Positions 52,804-59,951 of a DNA stretch of 64,000 bases are shown here, piece by piece. A program made the translations under genes and the position numbers. This DNA is from Undibacterium paludis. GTDB taxonomy: Bacteria; Pseudomonadota; Gammaproteobacteria; Burkholderiales; Burkholderiaceae_D. The notes below the pieces were generated by a model. The model worked only from the letters and a program-made list of their open reading frames with translations. It ran no database searches and was not told where the DNA came from. Positions within the stretch are counted from its first letter, which is position 1, and the number at the start of each line of letters is the position of its first letter. Where the stretch lies: positions 1 through 64,000 of the forward strand of contig NZ_JAKZHX010000016.1 of assembly GCF_022568815.1 (NCBI RefSeq), written 5' to 3'.

Positions 52804-53211
52804 ATGAGTGAACAATTACTGGCACACGGACTGATCGCCTTCTTCAGTCACATCGCTGCCGCCTTTGTCTTGCTGGCTCTGTTTGTTGTCATCTATATCC
52901 GCATCACACCTTACCGTGAAATTGCCTTGATACGTGAAGGCAATTGCGCCGCCGCTGCCAGCCTGTCTGGCGCAGTGCTTGGTTATTGTACGGCGCTGGC
53001 CTCAGCCATCGCCAACAGTGTCAGCCTGGTCGACATGTGTTTCTGGGGGGTAGTCGCCCTGGTCATACAATTGCTGGCGTTCGGGGTGGCGCGCCTGATT
53101 TTGCCCGGCATTGTGTCCGACATCCCTGACAATAAAATTGCTTCTGGCATATTCCTCGGTGCACTTAGCCTTGGGTTGGGAATGTTGAATGCAGCCTGCA
53201 TGACCTATTAA
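52804..53211 (+). CDS. DUF350 (YjfL-like) membrane protein
   Basis: 135 residues with four membrane helices arranged as two similar halves (FFSHIAAAFVLLALFVVIYIRITPYREIALIREGN... and ...LPGIVSDIPDNKIASGIFLGALSLGLGMLNAACM), typical of DUF350. In E. coli yjfL lies beside yjfM (DUF1190) and yjfC (ATP-grasp), the same trio as here. It follows the ligase gene by 8 bp. Function unknown; a channel or membrane partner of the ligase is a guess. Confidence 0.85.
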   Translation: MSEQLLAHGLIAFFSHIAAAFVLLALFVVIYIRITPYREIALIREGNCAAAASLSGAVLGYCTALASAIANSVSLVDMCFWGVVALVIQLLAFGVARLILPGIVSDIPDNKIASGIFLGALSLGLGMLNAACMTY

Positions 53212-53250
53212 ACAAAGTACGGAATTAAAGTAAAGAATATCGAGATTTGC

Positions 53251-53976
53251 ATGCCACGTTTCTATTGCCCGCTCCCGCTAAGCATCGGTGACACAATCGA
53301 TTTGCCCGATGAGGCAGCCCACCATGTGTTTGTATTACGCCAGAATGTCGGCGACAAGATCTGCATATTCAACGGTGAAGGCGGCAGCTATGTTGCCACC
53401 CTCACTGAAGTAGGCAAAAAGAAAGTAGGTGCCGAAGTCAAGGTGTTCTTGCCTGAAGAATGCGAATTGCCCTATTCCCTGAATCTGGTGCAGGCACTGC
53501 CAGAAGCGTCAAAGATGGACTGGATCATAGAGAAAGCCATGGAACTTGGCGTCAGCGCGATACAACCGCTGGCGGCCCAGCGTTGCGTCGTCAAGCTGTC
53601 GGCAGAAAGGGCAGAAAAAAAACTGGCTCACTGGCAAGGCATCATCATTGCTGCAGCGGAGCAATGTGGCCGCAACCGCCTGGCACACCTGGCGCCGCTG
53701 ATGAACTTCAGTCAGTGGCTGGCCCAGCAAGACATGCACCAGCGCATACTGCTGTCACCCCGCGCAGAGCATTCGCTGGCCGACTGGGCACGCCATCATC
53801 CGGCACAGGCAGTCAGCCTGATGATAGGGCCGGAAGGTGGCTACTCGGACGAGGAAGAAAACCTGGCCATCAAGCATGGCGTACTGGCCTTGTCCATGGG
53901 GCCGCGCATCTTGCGTACCGAAACAGCAGGGCTGGCAGCCATTGCCATCTTGAATGCCGCCTGGGGTGGCATGTAA
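53251..53976 (+). CDS. rsmE: 16S rRNA (uracil-1498-N3)-methyltransferase
   Basis: SPOUT-class methyltransferase for m3U1498 of 16S rRNA. 241 residues. PRFYCPLPLSIGD at the start with HHVFVLRQNVGD; the deep-knot domain has PEASKMDWIIEKAMELGVSAIQPL, EQCGRNRLAHLAPL, LMIGPEGGYSDEE and LGPRILRTETA-like MGPRILRTETAGLAAI. Follows DUF350 by 39 bp; probably unrelated to the polyamine genes. Confidence 0.95.
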   Translation: MPRFYCPLPLSIGDTIDLPDEAAHHVFVLRQNVGDKICIFNGEGGSYVATLTEVGKKKVGAEVKVFLPEECELPYSLNLVQALPEASKMDWIIEKAMELGVSAIQPLAAQRCVVKLSAERAEKKLAHWQGIIIAAAEQCGRNRLAHLAPLMNFSQWLAQQDMHQRILLSPRAEHSLADWARHHPAQAVSLMIGPEGGYSDEEENLAIKHGVLALSMGPRILRTETAGLAAIAILNAAWGGM

Positions 53977-54109
53977 GCAGGTTTTGCCTTACCGGAGAAA
54001 TATTGCCCTGGCAGTAAAACATCGTCAAATTTAATACAAAATTCACAATTCCATCCACGATTTAACTCTACACTGGCATGACTGAAAAAACCATAAACAA
54101 AGGAATATC

Positions 54110-54535
54110 ATGGGATTATTAGATAGCGCATTAGGCATGCTCGGCGGCGTGAACCAGGGCAATGACCCCAAATCCATGTTACTACAGGCAGTAGTCGGCA
54201 TGCTGGGTGACAAACAGCCTGGCGGTGTCGGCGGTTTGCAGAACCTGATCAGCGCATTTCACCAGAATGGCCTGGCCGACATCGTGCAATCCTGGGTCGG
54301 GACAGGGCAGAATATGCCTATCTCTGCAGCACAAATCCAGCAGGCACTAAGCGGCGGACAATTGCAGCAACTGGCAGATGCTGCCGGCATTTCCCACGAA
54401 GGTGCAGCCAGCCATCTGGCAGAATTCCTGCCTGGCATTATCGATCATCTGACCCCACATGGTCAGGTGCCGGATTCAGGCAATATCGACCCGGCTTCTG
54501 TCCTGCAACAGTTTTCTTCTCTGTTCGGAAAATAA
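54110..54535 (+). CDS. DUF937 / YidB-like protein
   Basis: 141 residues, cytoplasmic by composition. Gly/Gln-rich N-terminal MGLLDSALGMLGG, then GLQNLISAFHQNGLADIVQSWVGTGQNMPISAAQIQQAL and the late DAAGISHEGAASHLAEFLPGIIDHLTP block, all characteristic of YidB/DUF937. AAAGGAATATC gives a ribosome site. No established function. A bidirectional terminator lies about 60 bp downstream. Confidence 0.88.
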   Translation: MGLLDSALGMLGGVNQGNDPKSMLLQAVVGMLGDKQPGGVGGLQNLISAFHQNGLADIVQSWVGTGQNMPISAAQIQQALSGGQLQQLADAAGISHEGAASHLAEFLPGIIDHLTPHGQVPDSGNIDPASVLQQFSSLFGK

Positions 54536-54593
54536 TGGGACAATTAATGAGTCAGTAAAGGGGCAATAAGCGATAAAGCCATTTTGCACAAGA

Positions 54594-54626
54594 ACAAGGG
54601 CGGCCTCATCCGCCCTTGTTTATTTA
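54594..54626. terminator. Bidirectional intrinsic terminator between yidB-like and alaX
   Basis: ACAAGGGCGG / CCGCCCTTGT ten-bp stem, six-base loop CCTCAT, then TTATTT. It serves the plus-strand yidB-like gene and overlaps the last codon of the convergent alaX gene. Confidence 0.85.
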
Positions 54627-55265
54627 TGGCGTCAGATAAATCTCTACACGTTCCTTACCGCGCCCTATATTGTTGCGCTTCAATCTTATCTGCCCCAGTT
54701 CACCGCTGCGTTTGACATGGGTACCACCGCAGGGCACACGGGAAAACCCGGCAATTTCCCAGTAACGTCTTTCTGTCGCTTCATCCTCAAATGCACAGAC
54801 GATATCGAGATTGGCGTCAATGATGGCCTGGGCCTGTTGCGTATAGCCCGGTAATAATGGCGCAATACTCTCTGTCCAGACAAAATCTATGCGCGCCTTG
54901 TCCTGCGCAATATGCGCCCCCACCTTGCCAACGCCTGGCAGTGATTGATAAAACAATTCCAGCACCAGCTCAGCAGCAAAATGTAGGCGCATGAGGCGGT
55001 AACGCCGCGCCCAGTCTATACGGACATCCACTTCCTGCCCGACCGCCAACCCATGCTCGTCATCAAGGGTATAAACAATCTCCGTACCTTCTTTACGTGC
55101 GGCCGTCACTGCATGGCCACCTATGCTACCGGCATCACTCTCCTGCCCTCCGGAAAAAGCAAAGAAGATGGTCGACGCGAGATGCACGTCAGGACCTTCA
55201 ACTCTGATGACCTGAGTAGTCAGGCTGGTCTGGTAAGGGTCATCCCAGAAAATTTTTTTGGTCAA
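54624..55265 (-). CDS. Alanyl-tRNA editing protein, AlaX family
   Basis: 213 residues, stand-alone editing domain that hydrolyses Ser-tRNA(Ala) or Gly-tRNA(Ala). FFAFSGGQESDAGSI near residue 35 (T/S-x-F-x-P/S-GGQ-x-x-D) and the second zinc motif VPCGGTHVKRSGELG are standard. The first zinc motif reads RLHFAAELVLELF, so the second His of the usual HxxxH is Glu; Glu can ligand zinc, and other AlaX proteins share this, but editing activity is not guaranteed. Converges with the yidB-like gene. Confidence 0.87.
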   Translation of the reverse strand: MTKKIFWDDPYQTSLTTQVIRVEGPDVHLASTIFFAFSGGQESDAGSIGGHAVTAARKEGTEIVYTLDDEHGLAVGQEVDVRIDWARRYRLMRLHFAAELVLELFYQSLPGVGKVGAHIAQDKARIDFVWTESIAPLLPGYTQQAQAIIDANLDIVCAFEDEATERRYWEIAGFSRVPCGGTHVKRSGELGQIRLKRNNIGRGKERVEIYLTP

Positions 55266-55304
55266 TTTGTGTCCTTGATCTAAAGACGTCGGGCAAGACG
55301 TACT

Positions 55305-55910
55305 TCACAACACAGGGCAGCTATTGCGTATCGCTTCCTGCGACATCAAAAATTGCCAGTATTGCTCATAGCGCGGCAAATCACTGACAGGTATGCCCAG
55401 GTCTACTGCCTTGCGATAAATGATGCTGACAAAAATGTCAGCCTGGGTAAACTGCGTCCCAACGGCAAACTGGCTGCTGCGCCACAGACGGGGTTGCAGC
55501 CTGTCGAGATTGATGTGCAGCCATTTTGCCCGCACCGGCTTCATTTGCTCCCTGCTCCATTCAGGATGGAAATACCGAACTGTGCTGCCGTTTTGCTGAG
55601 GATGTATGGACGAATTGACTGCTTCGCATATTTCGCGCACCTGTGCACGGGCAAACAGGTCCGTGTATTGCAAAGGCGGCTGCGGTGCGATTTCTTCGAT
55701 GAACTCAGCCATGGCCATGGACTCGCTCAGGGGAATGCCATCTACCTCCATCAGAGGTACCCTGGCGAACGGGCTATGCAACCTGACATGCTCACCGACA
55801 TCACCCAAGCCGACATCAATACGTTCATAGGCAAGCTGCTTATAGTTCAGCATCCATAATATACGTTCACAGCAGTTTGCCTCTTGTGCGTGATAGAACC
55901 TGATATGCAT
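55305..55910 (-). CDS. Glutathione S-transferase family protein
   Basis: 201 residues. Thioredoxin-like N-terminal half: MHIRFYHAQEANCCERILWMLNYKQLAYERIDVG, then ARVPLMEVDGIPLSESMAMAEFIEE with the cis-Pro and glutathione gamma-Glu-binding Glu-Ser. Helical C-terminal domain with FAVGTQFTQADIFVSI. It resembles the zeta/maleylacetoacetate isomerase branch, but the zeta SSCSxRVR motif is replaced by EANCCERI. Substrate unknown. Separate from its neighbours by short gaps. Confidence 0.85.
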   Translation of the reverse strand: MHIRFYHAQEANCCERILWMLNYKQLAYERIDVGLGDVGEHVRLHSPFARVPLMEVDGIPLSESMAMAEFIEEIAPQPPLQYTDLFARAQVREICEAVNSSIHPQQNGSTVRYFHPEWSREQMKPVRAKWLHINLDRLQPRLWRSSQFAVGTQFTQADIFVSIIYRKAVDLGIPVSDLPRYEQYWQFLMSQEAIRNSCPVL

Positions 55911-56036
55911 GGCTTTTTCCTGTAGATGGTTTAGTCAACACTTTGATTAGCAGTATGAACAAGCGACTCCATGCCCGATTGTATCTTGATCCTGAAATTT
56001 TCGTTCTGGCCTCATACCTGATGGATATCCTTCAAT

Positions 56037-56072
56037 AAAAAACCCGCCGTTCTTTGCGAACGGCGGGTTTTC
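56037..56072. terminator. Intrinsic terminator after the PHP-domain protein gene
   Basis: AAAACCCGCCGTTC / GAACGGCGGGTTTT stem with a five-base loop, T-run on both strands; 41 bp after the stop of the minus-strand gene ending at 56113. Confidence 0.9.
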
Positions 56073-56112
56073 ATGTTTAAGGCTTTGCTGCTTTTTTACT
56101 GTTTTTTGCTTC

Positions 56113-58914
56113 TTATTGCGCGATCAGCGATATGTCATCAAGCAGGAAAGATGTCGCTGTCACGCTGCCTTCTACGCCGACAAAATACACACGTATGGTC
56201 TGGCCCTTATAAGAGCTAAGGTCAAAGGTTTTGTTGAGATAAGTCGAACCCTTGTTCAGGTTGGAATAAGTTGCCAGCGTCGCCAATACGGTGCCACTGC
56301 TGTTTTGCACTTGCACCTTCAGGGTGTCATAGGCTTGCGTGGTCGTAGTTTCGTCCGAACTGACTTTCAACCAGAAACTCAGGGTCGCCGATGTTGCCGT
56401 CGCAGGTATCGTCACTTGCTGGTACAGCGTATCGGTGTGAGCACTGCCGTAGCCGTTCAGCCATGCCTTGTAGCTGCCAGTACGCGACACTTCAGATCCA
56501 CTGTTGCTGATGACACCGGAGGTGGCAGTCCAGGAACTGGTGCCACTCTCGAAACCACCATTGGCGATCAACTGTGTTGAAGTGCTGTTATTGACAGTAA
56601 AGCTCACAGCCGAAGAAGTGCCAATGTTGTTGGCAGCGTCATAGGCTTTGGCCGTCAGGCTATGCGTACCATTGGACAGCGTGGTCGAATTCAATGTCGT
56701 TGAATACGGTGCTGTCGTACTGGTTGCCTTCAAAGCGCCATCGACGTAAAACTCGACTTTGGTAACACCCACATTGTCAGTCGCATTGGCTGACAGTGTG
56801 ATTGTACCGCTGCTGCCACTCTCACTGGCACTGACCGTCGGTGCTGTCGTGTCACTGACAGGGTTATTGATCGTGAAACTGACGGCTGATGAGGTACCAA
56901 CATTATTGGCCGCATCATAGGCCTTGGCAACCAGGCTGTGGCTGGCATTGCTCAGGGTCGTGGAGTTCAGGCTCAGGCTGTAAGGTGTGCTTGTGGCCGC
57001 CCCTTTCAATGCACCATCGACATAAAACTCAACTTTGGTCACGCCGACATTATCACTTGCATTGGCTGACAGGCTGATGGTGCCGCTGCTGCCCGATTCG
57101 CTGACACTGACAGTTGGTGGTGTCGTGTCAGTTGTATTGGACTGTGTCACCCAAATCGGTGCAGACCACAGAATCTTGCCGTCATCCTGGGTAATTTTTG
57201 CATAGTAAAAATGCTCACCCACTGCAGGTGTGATGGTCGTAGTGGCAGTGCTGGACAATTGCGTTACTGTGCCGTTACGACCAGGAACACCTTCATAGAT
57301 CGCTACCGTGGATACAGTACGGCCTGCCGTACTGGCGAAGTTGCTGACCAGGGTTAACGCACCACTGTTGGTAAAACGTTCGCCCATCAAATGACCATTG
57401 GCGGTCAGGACGATTTGCGAATTCTTGTCCATGGTCGCGAAAATGCGGCGAGCCTTCAGAGCATCGATAAAATTGGCATTGTTGAACGCCGCGCCATTAG
57501 CCAGCAATACACCGGTGCGATTGGTGTAGGAAGCACCCCAGTTTGCACAGTGGTTATCCTGGTCCGTCGTAAAGGCGACATGGTAGCCAGCTTCCAGTGC
57601 CTTGTTACAGGCGCCTTCATAGCTGCTGCGGCTGGTTTCTGTTTCTGTGGTATTGGTGGAGAAAGCCGATGTATTCATGACTTCACAAGCGACCATGGCC
57701 TGGTCGCCGTCAGCGGTATAACCCAGGGCGGTGCCATTGACAATAAACTGGCCACTGCTGGAAGGATGATTGAATTGCCCTACCCAGCCGCGCTGGCGCA
57801 TCAATGTGTACAGGGCTGCATAATCATTTTTCGGTGTCAGCGTGTCGGCAATCAGCTGATTACTGCTGTTATATTCCCAACCCAGCAATTCAGTGGTGTT
57901 GAAAATATTCATGTGACCACCGTTATTGATCACTCCCCATTCCAGGCCATAAATACCGAGGAAACCAGGGTGGCTGGAATTGAAACTGGTGGCAGCTGCA
58001 AGCCCGGATTGGAACAGGTTCTTGGCAGTCGCCGGATTGGCTGAAGTATTGGTGCTGTCAGAACCGTCATACATATGATTGTGTTCTGATGTCATCAGGA
58101 AATCGAGCCCCTTGTTCAGCGCGAACTGGTAAGCCTCGGTAGGGCCATAGGCAGATGACTGCGGATTTTGCGCACCGGTACAGGAACTCAACTCACCGCC
58201 GCCGTCGCTATGATTGGTCTGGCTGTGCAGGTTGCCGTAATAAACGGTATAGGGCAAGGAGCCGGCAGCCGCAGCCGGCGGTGGTGCTACGCCAGCGGTA
58301 CTTTGACGGGCCACTGTTGCCTGTGCTTTGCTGGTCTTGGTTGCCAGACCGGCGAAAGCAGGCATTTTTGCTGCCGGTAAGCTGCCGACCTGCAAAGGCC
58401 AGCTTTGCGTGATGATTTCTGTATCGTGTACTGCCAGCGCACGTTCAACTATAGCAGCCATGTTGTTTGCCGCATTGTTGCCAGCTGTGACCTGGATTGC
58501 CGATGCATCGCTGGCCTTGGCGGTCAGCCTGACCTGGTAGACGCCGCTTCTCAGTACTTCACCGTTCGGACCACGACCACTCCAGAACATTTGTGTGCTA
58601 ACTGTTTTCTTGAACAGCTTTTCCACGCCATACCAGTGATCAATGACACGTCCATCAGCGCCCAGCAATTCCAGACGCCAGGTGATTGCCTGCTCCTTGC
58701 TGACATAGGGATACTCAAATTCCATCGTGAAATAACGGGATTCGGTACCAGCCTTGGCGTCAGAACGGTACGGTACGTGCAAACTGGCATCAAATTCATG
58801 ATGGTCGGGTATGGATGCGTAAGCAGACCCCATACCAGTAAAACCAACTGTAAAAATCAAGCCCAGTTGTAAAGCCAGCACTTTTAGTTTGCTGTTTCTT
58901 TGAAAACATTGCAT
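56113..58914 (-). CDS. Secreted PHP-domain (CehA/McbA-like) metallohydrolase with Ig-like and C-terminal beta-sandwich domains
   Basis: 933 residues. Signal peptide (VLALQLGLIFTVGFTGMGSAYA). Residues 40-200 form a beta-rich region. The PHP metallophosphoesterase-like domain starts at YYGNLHSQTNHSDGGGE (His230, His235), then FLMTSEHNHMYDG (His278, His280), GQFNHPSSSG and AFTTDQDNHC; these give the metal site. Two near-identical Ig-like domains of about 90 residues follow (DNVGVTKVEFYVDGALK in each), then a C-terminal NGGFESGTSSW jelly-roll of carbohydrate-binding type. The protein probably acts outside the cell on a polymer or phosphoester; substrate unknown. The gene has GGGGGAATATCTGT before its ATG and a terminator after. 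Confidence 0.85.
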   Translation of the reverse strand: MQCFQRNSKLKVLALQLGLIFTVGFTGMGSAYASIPDHHEFDASLHVPYRSDAKAGTESRYFTMEFEYPYVSKEQAITWRLELLGADGRVIDHWYGVEKLFKKTVSTQMFWSGRGPNGEVLRSGVYQVRLTAKASDASAIQVTAGNNAANNMAAIVERALAVHDTEIITQSWPLQVGSLPAAKMPAFAGLATKTSKAQATVARQSTAGVAPPPAAAAGSLPYTVYYGNLHSQTNHSDGGGELSSCTGAQNPQSSAYGPTEAYQFALNKGLDFLMTSEHNHMYDGSDSTNTSANPATAKNLFQSGLAAATSFNSSHPGFLGIYGLEWGVINNGGHMNIFNTTELLGWEYNSSNQLIADTLTPKNDYAALYTLMRQRGWVGQFNHPSSSGQFIVNGTALGYTADGDQAMVACEVMNTSAFSTNTTETETSRSSYEGACNKALEAGYHVAFTTDQDNHCANWGASYTNRTGVLLANGAAFNNANFIDALKARRIFATMDKNSQIVLTANGHLMGERFTNSGALTLVSNFASTAGRTVSTVAIYEGVPGRNGTVTQLSSTATTTITPAVGEHFYYAKITQDDGKILWSAPIWVTQSNTTDTTPPTVSVSESGSSGTISLSANASDNVGVTKVEFYVDGALKGAATSTPYSLSLNSTTLSNASHSLVAKAYDAANNVGTSSAVSFTINNPVSDTTAPTVSASESGSSGTITLSANATDNVGVTKVEFYVDGALKATSTTAPYSTTLNSTTLSNGTHSLTAKAYDAANNIGTSSAVSFTVNNSTSTQLIANGGFESGTSSWTATSGVISNSGSEVSRTGSYKAWLNGYGSAHTDTLYQQVTIPATATSATLSFWLKVSSDETTTTQAYDTLKVQVQNSSGTVLATLATYSNLNKGSTYLNKTFDLSSYKGQTIRVYFVGVEGSVTATSFLLDDISLIAQ
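56587..57130 (-). repeat. Tandem duplication encoding two Ig-like domains
   Basis: Two adjacent copies of about 270 bp inside the PHP-protein gene. The encoded domains differ at only a few positions (PTVSVSESGSSGTISLSANA versus PTVSASESGSSGTITLSANA). Recent duplication or gene conversion is likely; such repeats often vary in number between strains. Confidence 0.85.
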
Positions 58915-59425
58915 ACAGATATTCCCCCTGAGTGAATCTATTTGATTTGATGTGTGAGGCTGACCAGCAGAACATCGTCACTCAGGTGAAATTGTCAAAG
59001 CAGGGGAAATATTGCCATCGCGCTCCTGCCCGTTGCCGGTACAGGTTTGCCCCCTCGCTTCTTGATTTCAGCCTTGTTCAGATATCTGTAAGCAGCCATT
59101 CTTGTACAGCTTTTACCTATTATTCTTACCACCATGCTGTTTGCAGCTTTCCAGAAACGAGATTTAACGACAATTTAAACAGGCAATCGTTTGCGCAAAC
59201 GATTACTAGATTAACATCGACATATGTCAGTTTTGTTACCTTGGTTTGACTTTTTTTAACAGATTTGTGAAAAAACCACTGTTGCTTATCTGTTTTGTGC
59301 ATTTCTACAGTTTTTGCACCACAATTTTTTCGCTTGCACCAAAACAGACAAGGAAATATTTTTCTACAGGGAAATTAAAATTCCCTGGAAGAATATTTAT
59401 TGGGAAATGGATAAAAATCCGGGAC
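58915..59425. other. 511-bp gap upstream of the PHP-protein gene
   Basis: No credible coding frame. It should hold the promoter of the minus-strand PHP-protein gene; a TTGACA (rc at 58993-58998) has no good -10 at the right distance. A perfect 20-bp palindrome lies at 59185-59204 (separate entry). A GGGGCAAACC plus GCAA-tetraloop hairpin at 59006-59058 is discussed under findings. The part near 59350 is AT-rich. Confidence 0.45.
59185..59204. promoter_or_regulatory. Perfect 20-bp palindrome, candidate LacI/GalR-type operator
   Basis: AATCGTTTGCGCAAACGATT is exactly self-complementary with a central GC step; TCGTTTGCGCAAACGA is reminiscent of LacI/PurR-family sites. It lies about 270 bp before the PHP-protein start and 220 bp after the phosphatase gene end. 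No LacI-family gene is in the window. Confidence 0.5.
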
Positions 59426-59923
59426 TCAAGCGCGCAACGCAGCCTGATGCTTTTTCAGCCGGTCAATTTGTTCTTCGGTATCGGGAACCGTAATGCCACG
59501 CGCTTTGCTGACTGTCGCCAGCGCCGTCATCACATCAAGTCCATGCCGGATCAGGACTGCCGAGGCAAGCAAACCAGTCCGCCCTATCCCGGCACGACAG
59601 TGGATGACAGTATTCTGTCCATGGAGCAGGTCGTTGTGTACTTGCGTCACCAATTCCTGCGTGGCAGAAAGAGACGATGGCAAGCCTCTGTCCTTGATGG
59701 GGAAATGCACGAAATCAATCTGATGTGCAGCACATAAGCCGGGTACCGTTTGCAGACCCAGTTCACGGATTTCATGGGACTCGAGCAAGGACACAAGTCT
59801 GCGTATGCCGAACTGCGCAATCCCACGAAATTCATCTTCTATCCATTCTCCCGCGACAGGTTTGGCCATGACAGCCAGGAAGCCTTTTCCGATCTGGCTG
59901 ACTTTATAAATATCAGGGCGCAT
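59426..59923 (-). CDS. Dual-specificity protein phosphatase
   Basis: 165 residues, cysteine-based phosphatase of the DSP/tyrosine phosphatase superfamily. P-loop HCRAGIGRTGLLASAVLI holds the nucleophile Cys and the Arg (HCxxGxxR); the general acid Asp is in HFPIKDRGLPSSL. The N-terminal part (DIYKVSQIGKGFLAVMAKPVAGEWIEDEF) is that of a common proteobacterial branch. Cytoplasmic by sequence. 28 bp after the DUF885 gene, so likely cotranscribed. Substrate unknown. Confidence 0.88.
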   Translation of the reverse strand: MRPDIYKVSQIGKGFLAVMAKPVAGEWIEDEFRGIAQFGIRRLVSLLESHEIRELGLQTVPGLCAAHQIDFVHFPIKDRGLPSSLSATQELVTQVHNDLLHGQNTVIHCRAGIGRTGLLASAVLIRHGLDVMTALATVSKARGITVPDTEEQIDRLKKHQAALRA

Positions 59924-59951
59924 GGATAATTTTTAGAGAAAGAATCAGTTT

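Noticed and set aside
59246..59737. 163-codon plus-strand frame crossing the phosphatase gene end
   Set aside because: Its second half is antisense to the phosphatase P-loop and the first half is low-quality AT-rich sequence.
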